DNA from: Ferruginibacter sp050611725 | GTDB lineage: Bacteria > Bacteroidota > Bacteroidia > Chitinophagales > Chitinophagaceae | Direction: 5' to 3' | NCBI RefSeq assembly: GCF_050611725.1 | Contig: NZ_JBODJB010000001.1 | Location: 2,728,001-2,792,000 of the forward strand | DNA: 64,000 nt | Shown here: positions 41,601-56,600 of the stretch, in pieces | How positions within the stretch are numbered: the stretch's first letter is position 1 | Layout: each line of letters starts with the position of its first letter | The notes under the pieces: generated by a model | Told to the model about the DNA's origin: nothing | Databases searched by the model: none | What the model saw: the letters and a program-made list of their open reading frames with translations, nothing else | Translations under genes and position numbers: made by a program

Positions 41601-44600
41601 CATGGAATTCATTAACTTTTAATACTGCAGGTACACAAACGGCACATCTCACAAATAGTGTTGGATGCGATTCAGCGGCAACGTTAACGCTTACAGTAAA
41701 AGCTACATCAACAAGCACAACCAATCTGAGTCTATGCCCTGCTGACTTACCTTACACATGGAACGGATTAACTTTTAATGCTGCTGGTACACAAACAGCG
41801 CATCTCACAAATAGTATTGGATGTGACTCGGCAGCGACTTTAATATTAACTGTAAAAGCCAATACAACGAGTACCACTAACTTAAGTATTTGCCCGGCTG
41901 ACCTACCTTACACATGGAACGGATTAACTTTTAATGCTGCTGGTACACAAACAGCACACTTTACAAATAGTGCAGGTTGCGACTCGGCAGCAACCTTAGT
42001 ATTAACTGTAAAGGCAAATACAACAAGTACTACAAACATTAGTGTTTGTCCAGCTGATCTGCCCTATACATGGAACGCATTAACATTTAATGCTGCAGGT
42101 ACACAAACGGCTCATCTCACAAATAGTGTTGGTTGTGATTCGGCAGCCACCTTAATACTAACGGTAAAGGCCACCTCCACAAGCACAACAAACATTAGTG
42201 TTTGTCCAGCTGATCTGCCCTATACATGGAACGCATTAACTTTTAATGCTGCAGGTACACAAACGGCTCATCTCACAAATAGTGTTGGATGTGATTCGGC
42301 GGCCACCTTAATACTAACGGTAAAGGCCACCTCCACAAGCACAACAAACATTAGTATTTGTCCTGCTGATCTGCCTTACACATGGAACGCACTAACATTT
42401 AATGCTGCAGGTACACAAACGGCTCATCTCACAAATAGTGTTGGATGTGACTCAGCGGCAACCTTAGTATTAACCGTAAAAGCAAATACAACAAGTACAA
42501 CAAACATTAGTGTTTGTCCAGCTGATCTGCCCTATACATGGAACGCACTAACATTTAATGCTGCAGGTACACAAACGGCTCATCTCACAAATAGTGTTGG
42601 ATGTGACTCAGCAGCAACCTTAGTATTAACCGTAAAAGCAAATACAACAAGTACTACTAACATTAGTGTTTGTCCCGCTGATCTGCCTTATACATGGAAC
42701 GCACTAACATTTAATGCTGCAGGTACACAAACGGCTCATCTTACAAATAGTGTTGGATGTGACTCAGCAGCAACCTTAGTATTAACCGTAAAAGCAAATA
42801 CAACAAGTACTACTAACATTAGTGTTTGTCCCGCTGATCTGCCTTACACATGGAATGCACTAACATTTAACGGGGCAGGCACTCAAACGGCTCATCTTAC
42901 AAATAGTGTTGGATGTGACTCGGCAGCAACCTTAGTATTAACCGTAAAAGCAAATACAACAAGTACTACTAACATTAGTGTTTGTCCAGCTGATCTGCCA
43001 TACACATGGAACGCATTAACTTTTAATGCTGCAGGTACACAAACGGCTCATCTTACAAATAGTGTTGGATGTGACTCGGCAGCAACCTTAGTATTAACCG
43101 TAAAAGCAAATACAATATCTTTTTCAAACATCAGCGTTTGTCCTGCATCGTTACCATACAGTTGGAACGGGTTAACATTTAACGGGGCAGGCACTCAAAC
43201 AGCACATCTTACAAATAGTGTGGGATGTGACTCAGCTGCTACGCTGACACTTACTGTAGATGCTGTTTCTACAAGTACAACAAATATTAGTGTTTGTCCG
43301 GCAGATTTGCCTTACACATGGAATACCAATTCATATAATACCGCCGGAACATACGTAGTACATTTCACGAATAGTGTGGGATGTGATTCAGCAGCTACAT
43401 TAGTCTTAACAGTAAAAACGAATACGACCAGTACGACTAATTTAAGTATTTGTCCTTCGGATCTACCATACATATGGAACGGATTAACATTCAATGCGAC
43501 AGGAACTCAAACAGCTCATCTTACAAATAGTGCTGGTTGTGATTCAGCTGCTACACTTGTGTTAACAATAAAAGCTACATCGACTAGTACAACCAACTTA
43601 AGTATTTGTCCCTCTGATCTTCCTTATATATGGAACGCTATTACATTTAATGCGGCAGGAACTCAAATAGCACATCTTACAAATAGTGTTGGATGCGATT
43701 CGGCTGCTACTCTTGTGTTAACAGTAAAAGCAGCGTCTACCAGTACAACAAATATTAGTATTTGCCCTTCCGATTTACCTTATACATGGAACGCAATTAC
43801 ATTTAATGCGGCGGGAACTCAGACAGCTCATCTCACTAATAGCGTTGGGTGTGATTCTGCTGCTACACTTGTGTTAACAGTAAAAGCAACGTCTGCCAGC
43901 ACAACTAATATCAGTGTTTGCCCTTCTGCCCTACCATATACATGGAATGGATTAACATTTAATGCAGCAGGATCACAAACAGCTCATCTCACTAACAGTG
44001 TTGGTTGCGATTCGGCAGCTACTTTGATTTTAACAGTAAAGCCAAACTCAAGCAGTACTACAAACTTAACACTCTGTTCATCATTGCTTCCATACACCTG
44101 GAATTCATTAACGTTTAATACGGCAGGATCACAAACAGCCCATCTCACTAATAGCCTAGGTTGCGATTCGGCAGCAACCTTAGTATTAACAGTAACAACA
44201 CTACCTGCTGCAACTATCAGTTACGCTTCTCCGTTTTGTTCAAATGGAGCTACTGCTGCAGTAACATTAACAGGATCAACCGGAGGAACATTCACTTCAA
44301 CTGCCGGACTATCTATTAATCCATCTACAGGGTTAATAAATATCGCTTCAAGTACACCTGGTACATATACAATAACTTACACAATAGCTGCGGCTGGTGG
44401 TTGCCCTGCTGTAATTGCTACAACAAGTGTCACTATTACTCAAATACCAGCTGCGACTATAAGTTATCCATCACCGCTATGTAACAATGGCAGCTCTAGT
44501 ATATCTGTTACTCGTACCGGAACTGCAGGGGGCACATATTCATCAACTGCAGGTTTATCAATCAATGCATCAACGGGCACAATAAATCCAACAACCAGCA

Positions 44601-47600
44601 CTCCCGGAATTTATACTATAACATACAGCATTGCTGCAGCTGCAGGTTGTCCTATAGTAACTGCTACCACGACAGCAACCATAAGTACACCTCCTATAAT
44701 AACGCTGCAACCTGTCGATACGGGAGTCTGTAAGTTTAACGGAGCATTCTTTACCGCTGCTGCTACTGCAATCGGAACACCCACTCCAACAGTTCAATGG
44801 CAGGAATCAACTAACGGAGGGGCAAGTTGGTCCAATATTTCCGGTGCCACATCAACTACCTATAATATACCGGTTGCCAATGCAAATCAGGATGGATATT
44901 ATTATAGAGCTGTTTTCACAAATATTTGTGGAACCGCCACAACAAACCCTGCATTATTGGAAGTCTCATCTCCTTTAAATCCACAACTGCAACCAACCTC
45001 ACAAACAGGTTGTGATAATTTCGGAACGGTTACTTTCACTGCTTCGGGTAATGGCGGTAACGGTATGTTACAAACCGAATGGCAATATAGTCCAGATGGA
45101 GGAACAACATGGATCAACATTCCCAGCACATTAGATACAACATATAACGGAAACTCAACAAACAGTTATACTTTCACCCCAACCCTTTCACAAACAGGTT
45201 GGTTATATCGTTTAAAATTTATTAATGGCAGATGTGCCGGAAGTATAAGTAATTCAGCAACCTTAACCGTTAACCCAATACCAGTTGTGAACCAGCCTGC
45301 GAATCAGTTGGTTTGTAAAGGAAGCAGCACAGCTGCCGTTACATTCGGAGGAACAGCAACCTCTTATGCATGGACCAACAGTAATACAGCTATAGGACTT
45401 GCTGCAAGTGGTAGTGGGAATATAGCTTCTTTTGTTGCTACAAATAGTACAACAAGCCCGATCACAGCAACCATAACAGTAACACCAACTTTTACAGGTG
45501 GTGTACCTTCAGCCAGTTGTCCGGGATCCGCTAAAACATTTACCATTACAGTAAATCCATCTGCAACAGCAAATGCAGGATCTGCTCAAACTATTTGTGC
45601 TAATGGATCTGCTACATTGGCGGGTAGTATTGGCGGAAGTGCTACAAGCGCTACATGGACAGCGCCAAGCGGAAGTTTTTCAAATGCAAACTCACTAACG
45701 TCAACCTATACCCCATCTATTACAAGCGGCACTGTAACACTTACCTTAACGACCAATGACCCAGATGGCGCAGGACCATGCTTAGCAGCTACATCTACAG
45801 TTGTGATAACAGTTAATCCTATAGCAACAGTAAATGCAGGAACAGCACAAACTGTTTGCCAAGGAAGCAGTGTAACACTATCAGGAAGTTTTGGCGGAGG
45901 TGCAACCAGTGCAACATGGAGTGCTCCGAGCGGAAGTTTCTCTAATGTAAATTCACTAGCGTCAACGTATACACCATCTATAACAAACGGCACTGTAACG
46001 CTTACTTTAACAACCAATGATCCGGCTGGTCCATGTACCGCTGTAACATCAACTGTAGTTATAACAGTAAACCCAATTGCTACTGTTAATGCAGGATCTC
46101 CACAAACGGTTTGTGCAGGAAGTACCATTACCCCTCTTGCCGGAAGTTTTGGAGGTAGTGCCACCAGTGTTACCTGGAGTGCTCCAAGTGGAACCTTTTC
46201 TAATGTAAACTCTTTGTCATCTTCCTACACTCCTTCAATAACGAGTGGAACCGTTACGCTTACACTAACAACCAATGACCCCGATGGCGCAGGACCTTGC
46301 GTGCCTGCAGTAGCTACAGTTCTTATTACTGTTAATCCAATTGCCACTGTCAATGCAGGATCACCACAAACAATATGCGCAGGAGGTTCTGTTACGCTGG
46401 GAGGAAGTATTGGTGGCAGTGCTACCAGTGCAGTATGGAGTGCTCCATCAGGAAGCTTCTCTAACGTTAATTCGCTAACCTCTACCTATACACCATCGAT
46501 AACAAATGGTACAGTTACTTTAACATTAACTACCAACGATCCGGCCGGACCATGTACTTCAGTTACATCGACGGTGGTTATAACTGTTAATCAGATAGCT
46601 ACTGCAAATGCAGGATCGGCACAAACAGTTTGTGCAGGAGGTAGTATTACTTTGGCAGGAAGCATCGGTGGTAGTGCAACAAGCGGAACATGGAGTGCTC
46701 CGAGCGGAAGTTTTTCGAATGCAAATTCACTATCGTCAACTTACACTCCTTCTATTGCAAGCGGAACAGTAACAATTACATTAACTACTGATGATCCCTC
46801 AGGCCCTTGCCCTGCTGTAACATCCACTGTTGTTATCACGGTGAACCCTATAGCTACCGCAAATGCAGGATCGGCACAAACAGTTTGTGCAGGCGGCAGC
46901 ATTACTTTGGCAGGAAGTCTTGGCGGGAGTGCTACAAGCGGAACATGGAGTGCCCCAAGCGGCAGTTTTTCAAATATAAATTCACTAACGTCAACGTATA
47001 CACCTTCTATTAGTAGCGGAACGGTTACATTAACCTTGACAACGAATGACCCTGCAGGCCCTTGTTTACCTGTGACTTCAACTGTCATTATTACTGTGAA
47101 TCCAATTGCTACTGCAAATGCCGGCCCGGCTCAAGCTGTTTGTGCAACTGGCAGCATCACTTTGGCAGGAAGTATTGGAGGTGGTGCAACCAATGCTACC
47201 TGGAGTGCTCCAAGTGGAAGTTTTTCAAATGCAAACTCACTAACGTCAACGTATACACCTTCTATTACCAGTGGCACCGTAACGCTTACACTAACAACTG
47301 ATGACCCTGCAGGACCTTGCCCTGCTGTAACATCCACAGTAGTTATAACTGTTAACCCTAAGCCTACTGCCGGTATAGCATCAACAAATATTAATTGCTT
47401 TGGTGCATCAACGGGCACTGCAACCGTAACACCAGCGGGTGGAACCCCCGGTTATACTTACAGTTGGAATAGCAGTCCTGTACAAACCGGAGCCGTGGCA
47501 ACAGCATTACCTGCCGGCGGTTATACAGTGATCGTTACCGATACAAAAAGCTGTACAGCTACAGCTTCTGTTACTATTACACAACCAACATTACTAGTAT

Positions 47601-50600
47601 TAAGTGAAACACATGTAGATGTACCATGTAACGGAGCTGCTACAGGTTCAATAACTATAAGTGCTACAGGAGGAACAGGACCATATACAGGAACAGGAAC
47701 TTTTACAGGACTCACTGCAGGTATTTATTCTTATACTGTGACCGATGCAAATGGTTGCAGTAAAAATATTTCTGTTGCGATCTCGGAAAACAGTTTAATG
47801 ACCCCGAGTGAAATACATACAAATGTACTTTGTAACGGAGCAGCTACGGGTACTGTTACCATAAGTGCTACAGGAGGAACAGGACCATATACAGGCACTG
47901 GAACTTTTACCGGTCTTGTTGCAGGAAATTATTTATATACAGTTACAGATGGAAATGGTTGCAACAAAGTTGTACCCGTAACGATCACTGAACCAGCATT
48001 AATGGTTTTAGGTGAGACGCATACTAACGTACTTTGTAATGGAGGAAATACAGGCACTGTTACAATAACTGCTACAGGAGGAACCGGACCATATACAGGC
48101 ACAGGTACATTCACAGGACTGACTGCCGGAACTCATTCTTACACAGTGACTGATGCCAACAATTGTAGTAAGAATATTTCTGTCACAATTACTGAACCGA
48201 CAACATTGGTCGCAAGTGAAATACATACCAACGTTCTTTGTAATGGCGGTAATACAGGTACGGCCACAATTAGTGCAACAGGAGGAACAGGGCCTTATAC
48301 AGGAACAGGAATATTTACAGGACTGACTGCCGGAACTCACTCTTACACAGTGACTGATGCAAATGGTTGTACAGACATTGTTTCCGTTACGATCACTGAA
48401 CCAACTGTATTAGTTGCAAACGAAATACATACCAATATACTTTGCAATGGTGCAAGCACCGGGTCGGTTACAATCACTGCATCAGGAGGAACCGGGCCAT
48501 ATACCGGCACAGGAACTTTTAGCGGATTAACAGCAGGAACTTATGCTTACACAGTTACGGATGCTAACGGATGTACAGATATTGTTTCTGTTACAATTAC
48601 TGAACCGACATTATTGGTACCAAGCGAAATACATACAAATGTTCTTTGTAACGGAGGAAATACCGGTTCTGTAACGATCAGTGCGACAGGAGGTACAGGA
48701 CCCTATACAGGTACAGGAACTTTTAACGGATTAACTGCAGGAACTTATTCTTATACTGTTACTGACGCAAACAGCTGTAGTCAAAATATTTCTGTAACCA
48801 TTACGGAACCAACGTTGCTTATTGTAACGGAAACACATGTTGATGTTCAGTGCAATGGTGATGCATCTGGAACAATTACGATCAATGCTTCGGGTGGAAC
48901 CGGCGGACCATATACCGGTACCGGCACATTCACAGGATTAACTGCAGGAACCTATTCATACACAGTAACAGATGCAAACAATTGTAGCAAAAGTATTTCT
49001 GTTACCATTGCAGAACCAACATTATTGGTTGTTAACGAAACACACACAAACATTCTTTGTAATGGTGGAACAACAGGAAGTATAACAATTACAGCGACCG
49101 GCGGTTCTGCACCATACTCAGGAACAGGAACATTTAATGGATTAGCTGCAGGTACATACTCTTATACCATAACAGATGCTAATAACTGTACTAAAACTAT
49201 TTCAGTTACACTTACTGAGCCAACATCGCTTGTTGCTGCCGAAACTCATACTAATGTTCTTTGCAATGGAGGAAATACAGGCACAGCAACCATAACTGCC
49301 TCAGGTGGTACAGGACCATACACAGGCACAGGAACATTTAACGGATTGACTGCAGGAACATATTCTTATACTGTAACTGATGCAAATGGTTGTACAGATG
49401 TAGTTTCTGTAACTATAACTGAACCAACATTATTGATCGCTGCTGAAACACATATCGATGTTCTTTGTAACGGTGCAAGTACCGGGTCGGTTACAATCAC
49501 TGCATCAGGAGGAACCGGGCCATATACAGGCACAGGAATTTTTGGAGGATTAGCCGCAGGAACTTACTCGTATACTGTTACAGATGCAAATAATTGTAGC
49601 GATGTCATTTCTGTTACAATTACTGAATCAGCTCCCATCATAAGTTCTACCAGCCTGAGTATTTGTCCTAGCGACCTTCCATATACTTGGAATGGGCTAA
49701 CCTTTAACAGTGCTGGAACGCAAACAGCCATTTTAACCGCAGACAACGGCTGCGACTCGGCTGCCACTCTTATACTAACGGTTAAGAGCACAAGTATTTC
49801 AACAACAAATATCAGTGTTTGCCCAAGCGATCTTCCTTATACATGGAACGGGTTAACGTTTAACAGCGGAGGTACACAAACAGCTCACTTAACAAATAGT
49901 GTTGGGTGTGATTCAGCTGCTACTTTAATATTGACAATTAAGGCAATCTCTACCAGCACTACAAATCAAACTTCGTGTACTTCTTATACATGGAACGGCA
50001 ATACATATAGCTCCTCAGGAACATATACATATTCAACTACAAATAGCGTGGGCTGCGATAGTACAGCAACATTAAACTTAACAATCACTCAGCCTACAAC
50101 TTCAACTACTACTATCAGTATTTGTCCTCCGGACCTGCCATACACATGGAACGGACTAACATTTAATAGTGCAGGAACTCAAACTGCACATCTAACAAAT
50201 AGTGCCGGCTGTGATTCGGCGGCTACATTGGTATTAACAGTAAAAGCTATTTCAACAAGTAGCAGTAGTATTGATGTTTGTCCAAGTGCTATGCCATACA
50301 TCTGGAATGGATTATCATTTAACACAAGCGGAACGCAAACAGCGCATTTAATTAATAGTGTTGGATGTGACTCAGCGGCTACGTTGACACTAACTGTGAA
50401 AGCTATCACCACCAGCACAACAACACATACAGCATGTTCGTCCTATACATGGAATGGAAATACTTATACATCATCCGGATCATACACCTACACAACTGTA
50501 AATAGTTTGGGTTGTGATAGTGTAGCAACATTAAATCTAACGATCACTCAACCAACAACATCAACATCGAATATTAGTGTTTGTCCGAGCGACCTACCAT

Positions 50601-53600
50601 ACACATGGAATGGACTAACATTTAACAGTGCAGGAATGCAAACAGCGCATTTAATTAATAGTGCAGGTTGCGATTCCGCTGCTACATTGATACTATCGGT
50701 GAAAGCTATAAGTATTTCAAATACTAATATCAGCGTTTGTCCTAGCGACCTACCATATACATGGAACGGTTTGACGTTTAATAGTGGTGGAACACAAACT
50801 GCTCATCTGATCAATAGTGCAGGTTGTGACTCAGCGGCTACGCTGACCCTAACTATAAAAGCAATTTCAACAAGTACAACAAATCATACGGAATGTACTT
50901 CTTATAGCTGGAACGGAAACACCTATACTTCATCGGGAACATATACTTATACCACTATAAATAATGTAGGATGTGATAGTACCGCAACATTAAATTTAAC
51001 CATTACTCAACCAACAATATCTACAACAAATATTAGTATCTGTCCATCTGATCTACCTTATACATGGAATGGATTAACATTCAGCAGTGCAGGTACTCAA
51101 ATAGCTCATTTGACCAATAGCGCAGGTTGCGATTCAGCAGCTACATTGATACTATCGGTGAAGGCTACTAGTACTTCAACTACTAGTATCAGCGTTTGCC
51201 CTTCTGCATTACCATACACTTGGAATGGATTAACATTCAATGCTGCCGGCACACAAACCGCACATCTAACAAATAGTGAAGGTTGTGATTCGGCCGCAAC
51301 ATTGATCCTAAGCATAAAAGCTATTTCAACCAGCACAACAGCTCATACGGAATGTATTTCGTATACTTGGAATGGAACAACTTATACTTCATCCGGATCA
51401 TACACTTATACAACCGTAAATAGCGTAGGATGTGACAGTACAGCGACATTAAATTTGACGATCACTCAACCGACAACATCTACATCAAGTATTAGTGTTT
51501 GTCCATCCGACCTACCTTACACATGGAATGGGTTAACCTTCAGCAACGCAGGAACTCAAATAGCTCATTTGACCAATAGCGCAGGTTGCGATTCGGCAGC
51601 AACGCTTATATTAACTGTAAAAGCTATTTCAACAAGCACAACTGCCGTGAGCATTTGTCCTTCTGATCTACCATATTCATGGAACAGTAATTCTTACACC
51701 GGTGCAGGGTCTTACAATGTAACATTGACCAATTCAGTTGGATGTGATTCTATTTCTACACTTGATCTAACTATAAAAAATGTAAGCACATCAACAAGCA
51801 ATATCAGCGTTTGTCCATCTGCACTACCTTACACATGGAATGGATTAACATTCAATGCTGCCGGCACTCAAACTGCTCATCTAATAAATAGTGAAGGTTG
51901 TGATTCCGCTGCTACATTGATATTAACTGTAGATCCGATCACTACAAGTATTACAACACATACCGAATGTTCTTCTTACACATGGAATGGAAATACTTAC
52001 ACCTCTTCAGGATCATATACCTATACCACTGTAAATAGTTTGGGTTGCGATAGTGTAGCAACTTTGAACTTGACCATCACTCAACCGACTACATCGCTTA
52101 CCAATATTACTATTTGTCCGATCGACTTACCATATTCATGGAACGGATTAACGTTCAATACAGCAGGTACTCAAATAGCTCATTTAACAAATAGTGCAGG
52201 TTGTGATTCTGCCGCTACATTAATATTAACGGTAAATGCTAACACTACATCAATTACTAATATCAGTATTTGCCCTGTTGATCTGCCTTATACATGGAAC
52301 GGATTAACATTTAGTAGTGCAGGTACGCAGACTGCACATCTAACCAATAGCAATGGATGCGACTCTGCAGCCACATTAACACTTACCGTAAAAGCTATTA
52401 CAACTAGCACAACCAATATAAGTATTTGCCCGGCTGACTTGCCTTATGCTTGGAACAGTAATTCTTATACCGCTGCAGGTTCTTACAATGTAACACTTGT
52501 GAACGCAGCAGGCTGTGATTCTATTGCTACACTTAACTTAACTGTAAAAAACAATACAACTTCTACAACTAATTTAAGCGTTTGCCCGGCAGCGTTACCT
52601 TACTCATGGAATGGATTAACATTCAATACAGCAGGAACTCAAACTGCTCATCTAATAAATAGCGAGGGCTGCGATTCTGCTGCGACATTGATATTAACTG
52701 TAGATCCGATCACTACAAGTACTACACCAATTAGCGTTTGTCCTAGTGACCTTCCTTATTCATGGAATAGTAATACTTATACCGCTGCAGGTATATACAA
52801 TGTTACGCTTGCCAATGCATTTGGATGTGATAGTATTGCAACACTTGATCTGACTGTAAAAGCAATCAGCACTTCAACCACTAACATCAGCATCTGTCCA
52901 ATCGATCTGCCATACACATGGAACGGATTAACATTCAGCAGTGCAGGAACTCAAACTGCTCATTTGACTAACAGCGTTGGATGTGACTCTGCCGCTACAT
53001 TAATATTAACTGTAAATGCAAATACAACTTCGACTACTAATATCAGCATATGCCCTGTTGATCTACCATACACCTGGAACGGATTAACATTTAGTAGTGC
53101 AGGCACACAAACGGCGCATCTAACCAATAGCAATGGATGCGACTCTGCAGCTACATTGATATTAACTGTAAAAGCAATAAGCGCTTCAACTACAAATATC
53201 AGTATTTGTCCTGCTGACTTACCTTACTCATGGAACAGTAATAGCTACTCAGCCGGAGGTATATACAATGTAACATTGACCAATTCAGTTGGATGTGATT
53301 CTATTGCAACACTTGATCTAACTATAAAAAATGTAAGCACATCAACAAGCAATATCAGCGTTTGTCCATCTGCCCTACCATACACATGGAATGGATTAAC
53401 ATTCAATGCTGCCAGCACACAGACTGCACATCTAACAAATAGTGAAGGTTGTGATTCCGCTGCTACATTGATATTAACTGTAGATCCGATCACTACAAGT
53501 ATTACAACACATACCGAATGTTCTTCTTACACATGGAATGGAAATACTTACACTGCATCAGGATCATATACCTATACCACAGTAAATAGTTTGGGTTGCG

Positions 53601-56600
53601 ATAGTGTAGCAACTTTGAACTTGACCATCACTCAACCAACTACATCGCTTACCAATATTACTATTTGTCCGATCGACTTACCATACACTTGGAACGGTCT
53701 GATCTTTAGTAGTGCAGGTACTCAAATAGCTCATTTAATAAATAGTGCAGGTTGTGATTCAGCTGCTACATTAATATTAACTGTAAATGCTAACACTACA
53801 TCAACTACTAATATCAGTATTTGTCCTGTTGATCTACCATACACCTGGAACGGATTAACATTTAATACTGCAGGCACACAAACGGCGCATCTAACCAATA
53901 GCAATGGATGCGACTCTGCGGCTACATTGATATTAACTGTAAAAGCAATAAGCACTTCAACTACAAATATCAGTATTTGTCCGGCAGACTTACCTTACTC
54001 ATGGAACAGCAATAGCTACACCGGTGCAGGGTCTTACAATGTAACATTGATCAATTCAGTTGGATGTGATTCTATTGCTACACTTGATCTAACTATAAAA
54101 AATATAAGCACATCGACAACTAATATGAGTGTTTGTCCATCTGCACTACCATACACATGGAATGGATTAACATTCAATGCTGCCGGCACACAAACAGCTC
54201 ATCTAATAAATAGTGAAGGTTGTGATTCCGCTGCTACATTGATATTAACAGTAGATCCGATCACTACAAGTACTACAACACATACTGAATGTTCTTCTTA
54301 CACATGGAATGGAAATACTTACACTGCATCAGGATCATATACTTATACTACTGTAAACAGTTTGGGTTGCGATAGTGTAGCAACTTTGAACTTGACCATC
54401 ACTCAACCAACTACATCGCTTACCAATATTACTATTTGTCCGATAGACTTACCATATTCATGGAACGGATTAACGTTCAATACAGCAGGTACTCAAATAG
54501 CTCATTTAATAAATAGTGCAGGTTGTGATTCAGCCGCTACATTAATATTAACTGTAAATGCTAACACTACATCAACTACTAATATCAGTATTTGTCCTGT
54601 TGATCTGCCATACACCTGGAACGGATTAACATTTAATACTGCAGGCACACAAACGGCGCATCTAACCAATAGCAATGGATGCGACTCTGCAGCTACATTG
54701 ATATTAACTGTAAAAGCAATAAGCGCTTCAACTACAAATATCAGTATTTGTCCTGCTGACTTACCTTACTCATGGAACAGTAATAGCTACTCAGCCGGAG
54801 GTATATACAATGTAACATTGACCAATTCAGTTGGATGTGATTCTATTGCAACACTTGATCTAACTATAAAAAATGTAAGCACATCAACAAGCAATATCAG
54901 CGTTTGTCCATCTGCCCTACCATACACATGGAATGGATTAACATTCAATGCTGCCAGCACACAGACTGCACATCTAACAAATAGTGAAGGTTGTGATTCC
55001 GCTGCTACATTGATATTAACTGTAGATCCGATCACTACAAGTATTACAACACATACCGAATGTTCTTCTTACACATGGAATGGAAACACTTACACTGCAT
55101 CAGGATCATATACCTATACCACAGTAAATAGTTTGGGTTGCGATAGTGTGGCAACATTGAACTTGACCATCACTCAACCGACTATTTCCACAACAGCAAT
55201 CAGTATCTGTCCTACGGATCTACCTTACAGCTGGAACGGACTAACATTTAATACAGCGGGCACACAAACTGCTCACCTGACCAATACTGATGGTTGCGAT
55301 TCGGCAGCCACATTAATATTAACTGTAAATGCAAATACTACTTCAACTACTAATATCAGTATTTGTCCAAGCGATCTACCATATACATGGAATGGATTAA
55401 CATTCAATGCAGCAGGTACTCAGATAGCACATTTAACCAATAGTATAGGTTGTGATTCTGCGGCCACGTTAATTTTGACGGTAAATCCAATTACTACCAG
55501 CACAACAACACATACCGAATGTAATTCTTATACATGGAATGGAAATACGTATACAGGTTCTGGTATCTATACATACACATCTACTAACAGTAATGGATGT
55601 GACAGTATTGCAACGCTCGACTTAACAATCACCCTACCAACCACATCGGTTACCGACATAACTATTTGCCCGATCGACCTTCCATATACATGGAATGGAT
55701 TGACATTCAGTACCGCAGGCTCACAAACAGCCCATCTTATTAATAGTGCAGGATGTGACTCTGCCGCCACACTTAATCTTACGGTAAAAAGTACCAGTAT
55801 ATCAACAACTAATATTAGCATTTGCCCTGCCGATCTTCCTTATTCATGGAATGGATTAACATTCAACACAGCAGGTACACAAACAGCTCACTTGTTAAAC
55901 AGCGTTGGTTGCGATTCGGCAGCTACATTAGTATTAACAGTAAATGCAGTTACGATCAGCAATACAACACATACTGAATGTTCAGCTTATACTTGGAATG
56001 GAAATACGTATACAAACTCAGGCATCTATACATACACAACAACCAATAGCAATGGATGTGATAGTATCGCTACATTAGATTTAACCATCAACCAACCTAA
56101 TATATCTATAACAAACATCAGCATTTGCCCTGTTGATCTGCCATATACATGGAACGGATTAACATTCAATGCAGCAGGTACACAAACAGCGCACTTGGTA
56201 AATAGTGTTGGTTGTGATTCGGCTGCTACATTGAATCTAGCAGTAAACACTATTAGTACTTCAACAACAAATATCAGCGTTTGCCCGCTGGCGTTACCAT
56301 ATACATGGAACGGGTTAACATTCAATGCAGCAGGTACACAAACAGCTCATCTCATCAATAGTAACGGATGCGACTCTGCCGCTACATTGATATTAGCAGT
56401 GAATGCAGTTTCATCAAGCACAACGGATGTAAGTATTTGTGCTACCGATCTGCCTTATGTATGGAATAGTAACAGTTACCCTACCGGAGGTACGTATAAT
56501 GTAACATTTACCAATGCCAATGGATGCGATTCTGTTGCAACATTGAACCTATCAGTTAAAACCCCAACTACATCAACAACAACCATCAGCATTTGTCCAA

